This document shows positions 11,865 through 23,487 of a DNA stretch of 64,000 nucleotides, in pieces. Source of the DNA: Dimargaris cristalligena (Eukaryota; Kickxellomycota; Dimargaritomycetes; Dimargaritales; Dimargaritaceae); assembly GCA_027576995.1 (NCBI GenBank), contig JANBQC010000033.1:1-64000 (forward strand), given 5' to 3'. A program made the translations under genes and the position numbers. Each line of letters begins with the position of its first letter. Within the stretch, counting starts at the first letter, position 1. The notes under the pieces were generated by a model that saw only the letters and a list, made by a program, of their open reading frames with translations, had not been told where the DNA came from and made no database searches.

Positions 11865-14559
11865 CCACTGGCATACTATTAATTAATCGGACCACAGGTT
11901 GCGTAATTGGGGGTTTACCGCACAGGGCCCATTTCTAAGCGAATGCCTCCAGAGTGTATAATGAATAAATGGCCCGTGGCAACCAGATACAAACGAATGG
12001 ATAAAAGGAAGAAGGCCCGACAAGCGTGGGAGGATACACCCTAATCCCCCATTAAACCATTTGAACCAGAATCCATGCTGATTAATGGAATATCCCGTTT
12101 AGATTTGCCGTTGATGCAGAACTGGGCCTGAAATACCATATGGGTGCCGCACCAACGGCGGTTGGGCTGGGCCATGCTTAGAAAGGTGTGGGCCACTGTG
12201 GTCTTGGATTACAAGGGTGGATTTGGGGAAGCGTGGCCTGTGTAGTGGGTGATAAATGGCGACCGGGCCGAATTACAATAATCTGATGGGCCAAGGCGGA
12301 AGGATGGGCGTAAAGCGACAGGAAATACTGAGACGGTTCGAAGCAATCCATCGCCATACAGTGCCGTGGATAACCGGAAGCACTGACGCAGGTCCCAGCG
12401 GGAAACCCCCCGTGAGACATAAACGGGAACTCGGTTGGGGAAGGTAGCTGGGTGCGAAAAGAACGTTCACCGGGCCAGCTTGGAGAATGGCTTGTATATT
12501 GCTGCAATGGCGACGTTGGGTCTTCCTTGCCCCAAATAGGCAAGGTCTTCCCCCTCTAAGGAAGATTGGGCGCGTAGTGAGGTAGGCTAGTTATCGAGGC
12601 AAGTGGTGGTATTTAGCATTCGGTCCTGGCGTAGTCAGACGCTTGAATGTTATTATTGTTTTCTTTTGAACTAGGCGTTGCACTTCTACGGCAGTGTGGA
12701 CCCGGGCCAGTTTTTAATAAGTGCGAATGGCAGGAACCAGCGGGACGAGACTGCAGGGTATGCGACAAGGCAGAGGAGGGTGGCTTAGCGGTAGGGTAGC
12801 GATTAGACATCCGATTGTGGCGGGTTGCACCAGGTCAACGCCAGACTTACACACGTTGACGCATTCGGCGCCTAAAAACGGTCGTTTAGGAATTCAGCGG
12901 GTAGTATTGGGTAAGTAGCCTTGACTAATGGTTACCCAGAGAGGGTCGTTTAAGGAAACCCGCTGCTGGTGCCAACAGCCGCTCTACCTAGGGGGGAAAA
13001 ATGGGCCTACTGTAACCCCTTCCCGCCGAGATATTTTATTTTGCTGTAATTTCTTGCACTGTGGATCAACCGAAAGACGGAGCGGATGTGCAACGTCCAA
13101 TTTGGTTATACTACTCAGTTTGCAGGGACATGTGCCCTTCTGCCTGGAGGATTACATTGGGAGTATTAGACACCCCCCCCCATTTCTCCGACTACCCGCC
13201 GTATTCCTTTTGTGTCACTTTGGGAAAGACCCCCCCTTGTATGCCCTTAATGTGTTAGGCCCCCGTTATCTACTATCAACGGCATCGCCCCCCCACACAT
13301 AAACACCCTTTAATATTTAGTAAGCGCCATTACCTTGCTGGCCCCGGCCGGGTTGCAAGAACGCCGGGGTGCGTGCTGCGGTGTTTTTCAGGGGACCGCC
13401 TCCACATGGCCGTTGTCAACTAACCGGGTATTGCGACTGTGGGGGTGGGGCCAGGGCCCAACAAGTATATAAAGTGGGTACTTCCGTCTAGGTAGAAAGG
13501 GGGCTGGTTACGGAATGAAGCCGGTACGTTACGCTACCCTGGCCGACAGACCCCTGACCCGCACCCGGGCACAAGCCGAATCGCTGGAGGGCGTCGCCCA
13601 GGTGTGAAGGTACCAGTGAATAAAGAAGAGGATACTGCAGGTCGGACTGGTCTCTAGAGTAATAAGAATGAGTATATCTAAAGAAAACGGCTTTACTGTT
13701 GGTATATGCACGTTGCCTTTACCTTAGCTCTCCTCCTCCTTTGGGGAGGCGCGACTGAATTGCTTATCAGCACGGAGGGAGGGCGGGTTCGAAGGGAGAG
13801 ACTCATCCATCGCAAGTGACTCTGCTCTTGGTTCGTTAATGGGAGGGGGATACACCCACCTATTAGTTAGTTGTAGGGATGGGCACTTTGTTCCTTAGGC
13901 GCAATATCCCGGGGGACTGACCAAGGTATACACATCTAGAAATGACGCCAGTATGGTTGGATAATGACTCATCCAATGGCTGGGCAATATAGACACTGAA
14001 TCGAAACGAGGGTGGTTGGATGGTGCGTAACCCAATGCCCTGCTTTTTTCCGCTTACTACAGAACAAGGGCATTCGTTTTTTCATTACTGACATGGTCAA
14101 TCGATCGCTTCTACGGTGGCAGCCATTGGCTGGAGAGTGGTACGAACGAGCCTTTCGATTGGTCTTGCAGCCCGGGTTGGTTCGCCTGTATACTGTCTCG
14201 ATGTGTGTGGGTGCGTGTGTGTGTGTTGTATAAGGAAGGGAAGGGTTCGCGTTTCGAATGGCTGGCAAGTAGTGTCCATGGACTGTGTTGGTCAAGAAAG
14301 ATGGGGTGTATGAGTGAGTAATAATATGCTGGCTGGATAGGGTGGAAAAGAGGGGAGGAGAGGAGAGAAGAGAAGAGGGACGCTGTGATTGACTGGCGCA
14401 GTGCCCCTTCTTTTAGAAACGGCAGATTTCCCGCCTTGCCTTCTTCTTGTCCCCCACATACCGCATATATCCTCCCACTGGCCGACGAATGGGGTCCATC
14501 GCGCATATACCCTTAGTCCAAGGGTGTATGCGTCCTCCTCCCTCTCTCCCTCTTCACTC

Positions 14560-15315
14560 GGGCTCTTATATAATTCAGCAAGAAGCCGCCCCCACCATTC
14601 CTTGACTCTTTCTCTTTCTTTCTTCCCCAACAGTACCTTGTTGACTTGCCTTGCCTTATAATATCCCTCCCCCCACTTATTTTTTCTCTTCTTATAACCG
14701 CCACTTTGTTTCTTTCTACACTGACCCCTGCCTTTTCCGTCTGCCTTGCTGGATTTTCTCCTACTTACTTACCCACCTGCCGCTCTTGTGTGTATATAAT
14801 ACTATATACATGGTATTCTTATTTTACCCGTGCTTTTGTTATTGTAATATTCGTCACCCCACCGGCTCGACTCGGTGACTGGTCCTCCTTTTTTCTCCCC
14901 TGTCTCTCTCTCCCACTCTCCTTATTTTTCCTCTCTTTCTTGGCCCACTGTCCAGTTCTGTTTGGCTGGCCTCTCCTATTGTTCTCCCCTTCCCTTCCAT
15001 TTTGGGTGTTATATATAACCTCACTTCGTTACCCCGAGTCCCCCGTAGACCTGTCACTTTTCCTTTCCTCCCTTTCCCCCCGAAACCTTTTTTCCCTTCA
15101 ACCATTGCTGGTAATACTCCTCCTAACCCGAACCACGTTTATTGCCAAGCCTTACCCAACCGCCTCAACGCCTCTCGCTTTCTGCCTGTCTCCCAGCTTT
15201 TCTCAGAGTAACAGTCCTGCCAGCTCTCGTCTTTGCTGCCTTCTAGGTATCCACACACACCCACTGGTTGTTTTCTTTGTCCCCACCCCCCTACTACCCC
15301 CTCTCCACTACTCCC
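14560..15315 (+). promoter_or_regulatory. Pyrimidine-rich promoter/leader of the bHLH gene
   Basis: Some 750 bases of strongly C+T-biased plus strand directly before the bHLH start codon, with TATA-like patches (for example 14566-14572, 14793-14802). CCAACAG at about 14627-14633 could be a leader-intron acceptor. An open 268-residue frame runs through it, but its composition follows from the base bias. Similar tracts precede other genes in the window. Confidence 0.5.
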
Positions 15316-16389
15316 ATGAACCAACCCTCGCTCCGGCTGACCCATCCTGCTGCGTTCCACGCTCAGCAGCAGCAACACCACCACCACCAGCAACAGCAGC
15401 AACAGCAGCAACAACAGCAACAACAACAGCAACAGCAGCAATACCAACATAAGCTACAGCAGCGCGACCTCGAAGCCCTCAATAACTCCTTTAGCAACAC
15501 CACTATTAACCCCAACCTACTAAACGTACACGCCGCGTTTTCCAACGCCTCGCTACCTTTCCAGACTGACCACAGTTCGCCCGACCTCGGCACTCAGCCC
15601 GATACCGATATGAACGACCACCTTCACGCCCTTGCCTCCCCCATCAGCATCGCTCGTCCTGGTGGAATGAATATGCGCTCCATGGGTGACTCGGACAGCG
15701 CTGACGACCTGCGTCAGAACTCCTTGAACCCCTCCTCCCCCTTCGCCGCCTCCCCCGCTACCACCAATGGCGGCATGCTTTACTCGCCCTTGGGTGATAA
15801 CACCATCTATGAAAATGCTGAGCTCACTTCCGGCAGTTACCACGGCACCACCCACGGTATCCCTATTCAAATGGGAAACCATCTGAACGGTCGCTTCCTG
15901 CGCGCTGACCAGCTGGCCACCAGTCCACCCGTCCACGCCTTCCAGAGTATGTCCCTGCCCACCCATACTCCCGACTGGCTCTCCGGCAGCCTCGACCCTT
16001 CCAGCTTCGTCCCACAGGCCCCTTTCCCCTTTGGCCCTGCCGACTCCTCCCTGGTTAACAATATCTTCGATCCTGAAGATGGTGGTGATATGGCCAAACA
16101 GATTGCTATCATGAACGAGAAACGCCGCCGCCGGCGCGAGAGTCACAATGCTGTCGAGCGTCGCCGCCGGGACAACATCAACGAAAAGATCCAAGAACTC
16201 TCCGCCATGCTTCCCGAGCAGTACGCCGAAGGTGCCAATAAACCCAACAAGGGTTCCATTCTTCGTCGGTCAGTGGACTACATCCGCCAACTGGAGAAGA
16301 CCGTAGAGCAGCAGAACCTCCGTATCCGGGAGCTGGAAATTCAACACGGTGGCCGGCTCCATAACGGTGGCAACGGCAATCTCCAATAA
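15316..16389 (+). CDS. bHLH transcription factor with N-terminal polyQ
   Basis: A 357-residue nuclear transcription factor. I start at the ATG at 15316; the frame continues upstream only through non-ATG codons. Residues about 17-42 form a Gln/His tract. The middle (about 80-260) is Ser/Pro/Asn-rich and probably disordered. The basic region begins near 269 (KRRRRR) and carries the H277-E281-R285 triad (SHNAVERRRRDN). This is the residue set that reads the E-box CACGTG in class B bHLH proteins. Helix 1 (INEKIQELSAMLPE), a loop and helix 2 (ILRRSVDYIRQLEKTVEQQ) follow, with a short coiled coil to about 345. It resembles USF/CBF1/ESC1-like fungal factors, but the exact orthologue is uncertain. 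Target genes cannot be read from the sequence. Confidence 0.9.
   Translation: MNQPSLRLTHPAAFHAQQQQHHHHQQQQQQQQQQQQQQQQQQYQHKLQQRDLEALNNSFSNTTINPNLLNVHAAFSNASLPFQTDHSSPDLGTQPDTDMNDHLHALASPISIARPGGMNMRSMGDSDSADDLRQNSLNPSSPFAASPATTNGGMLYSPLGDNTIYENAELTSGSYHGTTHGIPIQMGNHLNGRFLRADQLATSPPVHAFQSMSLPTHTPDWLSGSLDPSSFVPQAPFPFGPADSSLVNNIFDPEDGGDMAKQIAIMNEKRRRRRESHNAVERRRRDNINEKIQELSAMLPEQYAEGANKPNKGSILRRSVDYIRQLEKTVEQQNLRIRELEIQHGGRLHNGGNGNLQ
15364..15441 (+). repeat. CAG/CAA triplet tract (polyglutamine)
   Basis: In-frame tract of mixed CAG and CAA codons with a His block (CAC repeats) near its start, at residues 17-42 of the bHLH protein. The mixed codons should slow length change by slippage. Confidence 0.95.
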
Positions 16390-17585
16390 ATATAGTCAGG
16401 GACATTGGCTTCTATATCCTCCCCGTGTCACTTGTGCAGTCTTTGACTCATTGCTGGGATCAACGGGCTTTGGGTTAATGAGACCTTCGTCCTTCTTGTG
16501 ATCAGTCTTTTCGCTACTATCCCTTTTCCTCCTTGGTACCCCTTGAACTCCTCAAGTTCCCTGGATGAAGCACCGGATAGGCAGACCTTGACCCTAGTAC
16601 CAGCTTGTCACCCCCCCCATGTATTTGTTATTCCTTACTCCAGCCTTCTCGCTGATTCCAGCCTCCCCCCACCTCATTAATATCCTCCCATTATTTTCCG
16701 ACTTCGGTGTATACTACCTCTCTTCCTGCCAAGTGTTTTTGGCCCACCTCAATTAGAGTATTGCCCGTCTTATGTCTTATCATTATTACTGCCTGCCTTT
16801 ATTCCCATAATGCGATGAATTGGCCCAGTTCCCCTCTCTCCATTACCCTACCAACACCTACCCCACCTTTCAAGCTCCTGCTCTTCTCCTCACGGGCCAT
16901 GTCACCTTCAGATACTGCCAGCCAGCGCTACTCATTCACCGATTCCCAATTCGTCTCGTCTTGGGTGGAAATAAGGGTGAAGCTCCCTTTAGGGGAATCC
17001 TCTTTCTCCCCTTCAACCCAAAGACCCCAATGGGTTATTTACCCTGCCCCTTGGCTTCTGGGTGGAGAGGGCCCTCTTTTACCCCTTTCGCCAGAGGCCC
17101 TGGGCGCGGTTCAAGTATAAGGCCAGTCATTGAATTGGGACCCGGGGCGGTGGCGCCTTCGTTGGGGAGCACCCCGTGACTGAGAGGCTGTTGTTACCTT
17201 TTGGTCGGCATTTTGTGACTACTCCAGTATTTAATGCCTTTTTTTTTACGATAGCCTTTTATGGTATGTCCGCTCGTTTATGGGATGGTGTATGATTTAC
17301 ACCCGTGAATCCGCCCGAGCCTTTTTTTTTGTTCTATCTTGTTGAGTTTTATATGTTATTATTTTTACTGTCTAACCAGTTCGTACATCATCCTTCTATT
17401 CGATTGTATTTGTATCTCTTTGTCCCCCCCCATTTTTTGCTGTGTTTTGGCATTGTTCTCACATCAGTCTTACATTTATTCACGTTCCCACCCAGGATCC
17501 CCCTTTTTAGGTGTGGGATTGATTTACTTGCTATTTGAGCCATTTCTTCTCCATCCATAGTCCCTTGTTGCCGATCTTATAATAA

Positions 17586-17604
17586 TATATATATATATAT
17601 ATAT
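17586..17604. repeat. (TA)n microsatellite
   Basis: About ten TA units, 1.2 kb downstream of the bHLH stop codon. Confidence 0.95.
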
Positions 17605-18260
17605 GCGTTTTAAATAGTATTTCCAGCACCGAAGGGTTTTTTATAAATCTGAAATAGGGATAGGGTATAACCTATTTATACCAATATGGTATATTTGGGT
17701 AGTATTTGAAGGGCTGGTGTTGCATTAGTCATATAGCATATATTGCTATGTGATTTCACGGATTTGGTTAATGTATGGCATTTTTTACCTTATGCTCTGA
17801 ACGGAGAGAATGCTCCGGTGGAGCTTTCTGGACACAAGTGCCCTCCCCTATCTAGACTCTCCTCTTCTTGTCCGCAGTATAGAGGGAGAGCTTTTACTTT
17901 TGCTGGGCATGTGTGTGTGTGGGGGGGGCTCTGCATAATGAATTAACTTTCCTGGATTATTATTTTTCGGGCAGCTGGGATATGAATTACGGGTTAGGTA
18001 AGTGTGTGTGTGTGTCGTTTTAGTCATGAGCTTATATTTTTTAAAAAGGCATGTCCCTTTTTAACTGGCATGACACTATTTGTTGGGATTTTTTATTCTT
18101 TAAAGCGTAAATGGAGTGTGCATGTGACTAGCCTATTTCTAACAGGCAGCTCTTAGACGAACTACAGAATGGGATTAAAATTGAATCAATTATTATATAA
18201 TAATATAGTCTAAATCAGTGGTTAAGTGTGAGATACCTTTTACCCCCCCTCTCTTATTCG

Positions 18261-18408
18261 TATATATGAGAGTTCATTCAGGCTGTATAACGAAAAATCC
18301 TTTAGATGAGACCAATATTACTGGTTTAAAGCTAGTCTTACATATATTCACCCATGCGCGTATTATGTAAAACCTTATACAGCTGGTTTGAATTTCGCCC
18401 ATATTGAT
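18261..18408 (+). repeat. Dispersed inverted-repeat element, copy 2
   Basis: The core spans 18272-18400 (129 bp). It shares GTATAACGAAAAATCC, GATGAG, AATATTACTGGTT and the TTCGCCC end with copies 1 and 3. The arms GGCTGTATAA (left) and TTATACAGCT (right) are near-perfect complements, although they differ from the arms of copy 3. Non-coding. Confidence 0.75.
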
Positions 18409-19371
18409 TAGGGTGTATATCCCATGACCAGATCAATCTATGGGTTCCTTAATGCCAAGAAGAAAAAATATCACGTGGGTTCAGTAGTGTCCTGGAGGAT
18501 TATAATAGGTCGCATATCCCACTGCCATTACGTACCCTTTACAGAGTAAGGTAGTGGTGGTGGGTCATATGCCAAACATGGGATAAGTGGGGTAGGGTTA
18601 ATTCCGGGTCTTTATATTTCTGGGTATGGACATAATGATACTTTTCCATTGTGCTTTTGGCTAAGCAAAATGATATCAGTTGAATATACCGGGCGTGCTA
18701 ATGGTGATAAATGTCGAATGTTATGCTTCAAAGATGCCCTGATAACACCTGTCTTATCCGTATCAGTTGGCCTGATTGATATTCGACCGACTTAATCCCA
18801 AATGGAGTATGGTCATGGGATTTGACTACGCGGTTAACTTCTGCCTAACCCAGCTTAACACTATACCCCGCCCGACCCATGGATGTGCCTCTGGTTTGCA
18901 TTTCTAGGATGCAGGTTGGTTGGCATTTTTCTTCTGTGATTAAAATCCATCAGCCATCCATTCCCTTTTGAATGGGCAGGAGCGATTATTTATCCCAGGA
19001 ACGTGTTCCTATGACTCGGGGGGGGGGGGCTTCAACACCTCCTATATTAAGGAGTACTGAAGTTAATAAAATGATTATGAAATGGGCCCGGGCGCGCACC
19101 ATGGGGGGCCTCCTAGATGCGAACCAGGAAATCCGGGGAAGAGAGAGTAATGAATGGGCTTAAGCCATTATCTGACGACAGCAGCAAGGGATAGAATCAC
19201 GCTCATACGCCACCCCCCGTTATTATCCGAAGACCTCCCTCCCCTGTTTGGGGGGATTTTATTAATGTTGCTGTGAGAAGAGACTTGGTATCAGACTTGG
19301 CCAACGCAAGCTCGGTCGACAAATGGGTGGCGAGAAGTGGACTTGTGGGTATGGGAGAGTTCGCAGCGGGC

Positions 19372-19395
19372 TTAGTTTAGTTTAGTTTAGTTTAG
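19372..19395. repeat. (TTTAG)n pentanucleotide repeat
   Basis: Four exact TTTAG units plus a CTTAG unit. Too short, and in the middle of a gene-bearing region, to be a telomere. Confidence 0.9.
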
Positions 19396-20910
19396 CTTGG
19401 AATAGGGCCACTTCCTCCTAATCTGTCGCCAGCACGAGCCAGAGGATTCTATTCTACCCATATAACTTTTACGCAATCAATAAAAGAATGAATGGGTGAA
19501 TGAATGTATAGAGAGACTGAGGTTGCATCGAGGCGTCCATCCGGGGACGGTTTGTAGGGGCTGCGGCGGAACAATCCCACAACGTCTCCATCACAAAGAG
19601 TAGCGAAGAGGGGTCACTTGACCTTGGAATATGCCGTCACCCTCCCCCGATGGGTATGATAAGCCAGGAAAGTAGGGTCCAGCTGTGGTGGGGTGGGAAT
19701 AAGGGATGATGATACTACTATAGCTTTACCTGGCATTGGGGACTAGGGAAAGAGACGGAATAGATGCCTAATTAGTCCCTCCCTCCCCCTTCCTTCCTTA
19801 CTTTATTTGAGCAGGGTATGCGGGTATTAGTTGGTATACTATATTATACTATTTTACTCTACTGGCAGGAGGAACGCACGCACATGTTTTCAGTTACTGG
19901 GCTTCCATAGGGAGTCAATAACACAATAGGGATCAAGGGTGTTTATAATCTTAAGGTTGGTGGCGTCAACCGTATGTAAGCCAGAATACTATGCCAAATC
20001 AAATCCACTGCCGGTCCTTGTGGGAAGGGATTCGTAACCAACAGCCAACTCTACTCGACCGACCGGCAGCATCCCCGGGAAATACCCAGTATAGGAAATA
20101 GAAACGGGGCCCATTGGTGACGTGCGTGGATTCGTCGCCAAATCTCGTTGACCTCGATGGTTGGGGGCTGGTCAGTCGATTTCTGGTGCTATTTTGATGT
20201 GCCATTTCAGTAAGACCCGACAGAGAAGTCGAGACCAACTATAGCCAGGAAACTGGTCGAAATAGATGGTGGCGGGTTTATAGATACGACTCCGTTTGAT
20301 CCGTCTATAATGGGTGGTATAAACTATACGTCATATTAGTTGGGGGTGATTATTATTATTATTAACATTGTATGTAATTGCGCCTGCCGGAAATGGTGGT
20401 GGGTTGTGTATAGAGGCGAGAGAGACGTACGCGCCTTGACAAATCAACTCTAGATAAGAAATATAGGTAGTGGCGGGAAGTCCGCGGCTTGGCGATCTCT
20501 GTCAACCTTATATCTTTTCCTGGGCTTGTAATGAGCTGGAGTGGTATCTATCTATTTGTAATTAGTTTGCAATCCTCCTTTTGCTACTAGTTGAATGACA
20601 GCTACTACTACTTTACTTGACTTACCTCCAAGAAATTAGGTATAAAATGGATATTGTATTACACCCCTGCTTACCAAACACCACGCGATTCTCCCACTCT
20701 ACGTTCCAATAGCAATGGTGGTTGATATTAGAGCCTGGTCAGCCAGCCAGTGGTGGACCTTACCAATCAAGCATAGTTTATTACTACGGGTTTTAGACTG
20801 TGAATAACTCACTGGCCAATATATCACTGAGGGATGTGACTAATTAAATTACCAATGGCACATATACAGGCCAGATCAGCCCATGGTTTCACTTCCTCCT
20901 CCCAGGGCCA

Positions 20911-20940
20911 ACTAACTAACTAACTAACTAGCTAGCTAAC
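20911..20940. repeat. (CTAA)n/(CTAG)n repeat upstream of transaldolase
   Basis: Tandem ACTA/CTAA units passing into GCTA units, about 185 bases before the transaldolase start codon, at the upstream edge of its promoter. Confidence 0.85.
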
Positions 20941-20959
20941 GACAGGCCTCATATAACAT

Positions 20960-21120
20960 ACATATAATAACCGCCCCTCGCTCCCCGGTTAACAACACTA
21001 CCACCACCAACCGTCTCTCTTTACTTCTTTATCAACTTTCTACTGCTATACTTCCCCCCCCCCATTCGCAGTCCTCCTCCTGTTCTACCCTGTACCACTC
21101 ACTCACCCACCCAAATATAA
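20960..21120 (+). promoter_or_regulatory. Pyrimidine-rich promoter/leader of transaldolase
   Basis: C/T-rich plus-strand tract with CTCGCTCC, TCTCTCTTTACTTC and a run of nine C before ATTCGCAG, then CTCACTCACC and the start context ATAAACCATG. The CAG at about 21068-21070 could end a leader intron. Such tracts mark highly expressed fungal genes. Confidence 0.45.
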
Positions 21121-21123
21121 ACC

Positions 21124-22086
21124 ATGTCGACTTTCCTGGACCAGCTCAAGCAGTACACCACCGTTGTGGCCGACACCGGTGACTTCGAGACCATTGCTCA
21201 GTACAAGCCCACCGACGCCACCACCAATCCCTCTCTGATCCTGGCCGCCATCCAAAAGCCCCAGTACGCCAAGTTGGTGGAGGAAGCCGTGGCCTACGGT
21301 AAGGCCAAGGGCAAGACCACCGAGGACCAGCTGTCCTGGGCTTTTGACAAGCTGCTGGTTAACTTCGGTTTGGAAATCCTCAAGATCATCCCCGGCCGTG
21401 TTTCGACCGAAGTCGACGCCCGGCTGTCGTTTGATACCCAGGGCACTATCGCCAAGGCCCAGCGCCTCATTGCTTTGTACGAAGAGGCCGGCGTGGACCG
21501 CAAGCGGGTGCTGATCAAGATCGCTTCCACCTGGGAGGGTATCCAGGCCGCCCAGGCCCTCGAGGCCCAGCACGGCATCCACTGCAACCTTACTTTGCTC
21601 TTCAGTTTCTGCCAGGCCGTGGCCTGCGCCGAAGCCCAAGTCACCCTTATTTCACCTTTTGTCGGCCGCATTCTGGACTGGTACAAGGCCGCTACCGGTA
21701 AGACCTACTCCGCCGAAACGGACCCCGGTGTCCAGTCCGTGCAGACCATCTACAACTACTACAAGCAGCACGGCTACTCCACCATCGTCATGGGCGCCAG
21801 TTTCCGTAACATTGGCGAAATCGAACAGCTCGCCGGGTGCGATTATCTGACCATCAGCCCCAATCTCTTGGCCGAACTCCAGCAGAAGACCGGCACCCTG
21901 CCCCAGATCCTCAGTGCCGAGCACGCCCAGGCCCAGTCCCAGACCAAGGTTAGCTTCAACGAAGCCTCCTTCCGCTGGGCCCTGAACGAAGATGCCATGG
22001 CCACCGATAAACTCAGTGAGGGTATCCGTAAATTCGCCGCTGACGGCAAGAAGATGGAAGATACCCTGGCCTCCAAGCTGCAGTAA
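21124..22086 (+). CDS. TAL1: Transaldolase
   Basis: A cytosolic enzyme of the non-oxidative pentose phosphate pathway. It moves a dihydroxyacetone unit from sedoheptulose 7-phosphate to glyceraldehyde 3-phosphate through a Schiff base. The 320 residues start at ATG 21124 with no intron, and the length matches the family. Catalytic residues fall at the classical numbers: D17 (ADTGD), N35 (TTNPS), E96 (STEVD) and Schiff-base lysine K132 (VLIKIAST). The phosphate-binding and late strand motifs [16 protein letters not shown] and MGASFRN are complete. The CDS is GC-rich at third positions compared with flanking DNA, which fits a highly expressed gene. The leader is pyrimidine-rich. Nothing looks damaged. 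Confidence 0.98.
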   Translation: MSTFLDQLKQYTTVVADTGDFETIAQYKPTDATTNPSLILAAIQKPQYAKLVEEAVAYGKAKGKTTEDQLSWAFDKLLVNFGLEILKIIPGRVSTEVDARLSFDTQGTIAKAQRLIALYEEAGVDRKRVLIKIASTWEGIQAAQALEAQHGIHCNLTLLFSFCQAVACAEAQVTLISPFVGRILDWYKAATGKTYSAETDPGVQSVQTIYNYYKQHGYSTIVMGASFRNIGEIEQLAGCDYLTISPNLLAELQQKTGTLPQILSAEHAQAQSQTKVSFNEASFRWALNEDAMATDKLSEGIRKFAADGKKMEDTLASKLQ

Positions 22087-23487
22087 ATGCTGCAAAGGAG
22101 CATGTATTGTTGACTCCATCTAGCATTCTCTCTCACTTTTTACCTATTATATATTACTGGCGGCACTATACAACCTTAACCTACCGATCTATCTACTTCT
22201 TTACACACGCCTTATTTTACACTTTAAGAGTGGCTTGCTTTTGGATCATCTCTCCCCAACAATAAATAATGCTAGCCAATGGGTTTGTTTTTGGAGTCTT
22301 CAGAGCCACCAGTGGTGGTGGGACCCTGTTGCTGCTGTACTGTGTGTGGAGTAGAGTAGAGTAATGGGGATTTTGTAAATATTTCCTTTATTTGGGGGTA
22401 TCTTATGTATGCCCTTTCAGCTCGACTCTTGTTATTAATAGAACGAGGCCCGTAATGTCTCCACTACACAGCACTACGGGGGCTCTGCTGTGTCGCCTTT
22501 CAAAGGGCGCAGGTATATCAACTTTTCCACGCCTCGATGGTGTGGCGTACTAAAGAAGTCACAGCTAAACTCCATTTAGCTGTATATGTATAAATAAGCG
22601 TTAGTAATGGAGGTCGGCTGATAACTTCCCGGCTACTTGATTGCTTGAAGTGGGGGAGGTGTGTAGTGTAGTGGGTTTTTTCGTGACCTGGTCGATTTGT
22701 TATTGATTATACGCCCTTGGCGTAGAATCGAGAATTAATAGGATGGGGCGTGGCTGGGGACTGCGCTAACTTTCTACACCAATTGATAACTGTGCCGGAT
22801 TATCAGCCGACAGTATTATAATACCTCACCTAATGGACATTTCATCCTGTTACTCGCCGTGCTTTAGCCAAGGTATGCAGCCAGTGTTGCTCTTATTCGT
22901 CTACATAACATGGAGAAGTTGTTTGGTTTTAAATATAAGTGGTTCATTGGTGAAATGGTTATGCCAAAAGACAGTGTCCTCAAATCATAATAAATGGTCC
23001 GGATAATGGGTGCCCAGCCTCCACAGCGTGGGCCCTCTTTATATAGCGTACGCACTGGGTCCTATTTGTATTCGAAATGCCCCGGTTGTGCTGCTTTACA
23101 CCCCCACTACCACCACTACTACTCTATTGTCTTTCGCTACTCGTTGATATATCTATTTTACACTGTTCCCCCCCATGCAATACTGACGGTTGCCGAGGCC
23201 CATTAATATCGCCACGCCCGCTTAACTTAACACACCTCCCCCCCATATCGGTTTCAGCTCACACCGAGCCCAGGCTCTTCAACACCACCACACTTCCCCC
23301 TCCCCTGGACGGCGCTCTAAGCGGTTTCTCCATCCAGTCCCGAGCCTACCATCTAATTTAGGCTGCTGCCCATTTTATCTTCTCTATTGTCCCTCCTCCC
23401 ATTATTGACACCTTATATACCTCTCTCTCTCCCTTCCTATTCTTGCCACATCTCTACTGCACCACTCCCCCCTCGAATACCCACACC
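22087..23487. other. Intergenic region between transaldolase and kinase
   Basis: 3' flank of transaldolase, then AT-rich sequence, then from about 23080 a C/T-rich plus-strand tract leading to the kinase ATG. Small frames at 22994-23361 lie inside that tract and reflect its base bias. No gene seen. Confidence 0.5.

Larger units (their letters stand above)
10212..14560. other. Long gene-poor intergenic region
   Basis: About 4.3 kb between two head-to-head genes (PER1 on minus, bHLH on plus). I read all frames and found only short, featureless ones. Simple repeats occur at 11415-11444 (TA/TG) and 11844-11864 (TTAC). A purine run at 14343-14378 lies near the bHLH leader. Part of this must hold both promoters. 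An unrecognised intron-rich gene cannot be excluded. Confidence 0.45.
16390..21123. other. Long gene-poor region between bHLH and transaldolase
   Basis: About 4.7 kb. The first few hundred bases are the T/C-rich 3' flank of the bHLH gene. Simple repeats lie at 17586-17604, 19372-19395 and 20911-20940, and repeat element copy 2 at about 18261-18408. Minus-strand donor-like GTAAG sites near 20627, 20668 and 20760 did not assemble into a recognisable protein. A short frame at 19999-20238 (-) starts at TTG and has no domain. The last 150 bases are the transaldolase promoter. Confidence 0.45.

Noticed and set aside
12300..12360. tRNA-like B-box word GGTTCGAAGC
   Set aside because: The flanking bases do not form a T stem, and no D arm or acceptor stem can be built. 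A similar word near 5080 on the minus strand fails in the same way.
14646..15452. 268-codon plus-strand frame before and into the bHLH gene
   Set aside because: The product is Leu/Ser/Pro/Phe-rich, as any pyrimidine-rich DNA would give, and ends in the shifted frame of the CAG/CAA tract.
15553..16194. 213-codon minus-strand frame over the bHLH gene
   Set aside because: Gly/Val-rich shadow of the coding frame, without domain or signal.
19372..19395. TTTAG repeats resembling a telomere sequence
   Set aside because: Only four units, inside a gene-bearing region; treated as a simple repeat.
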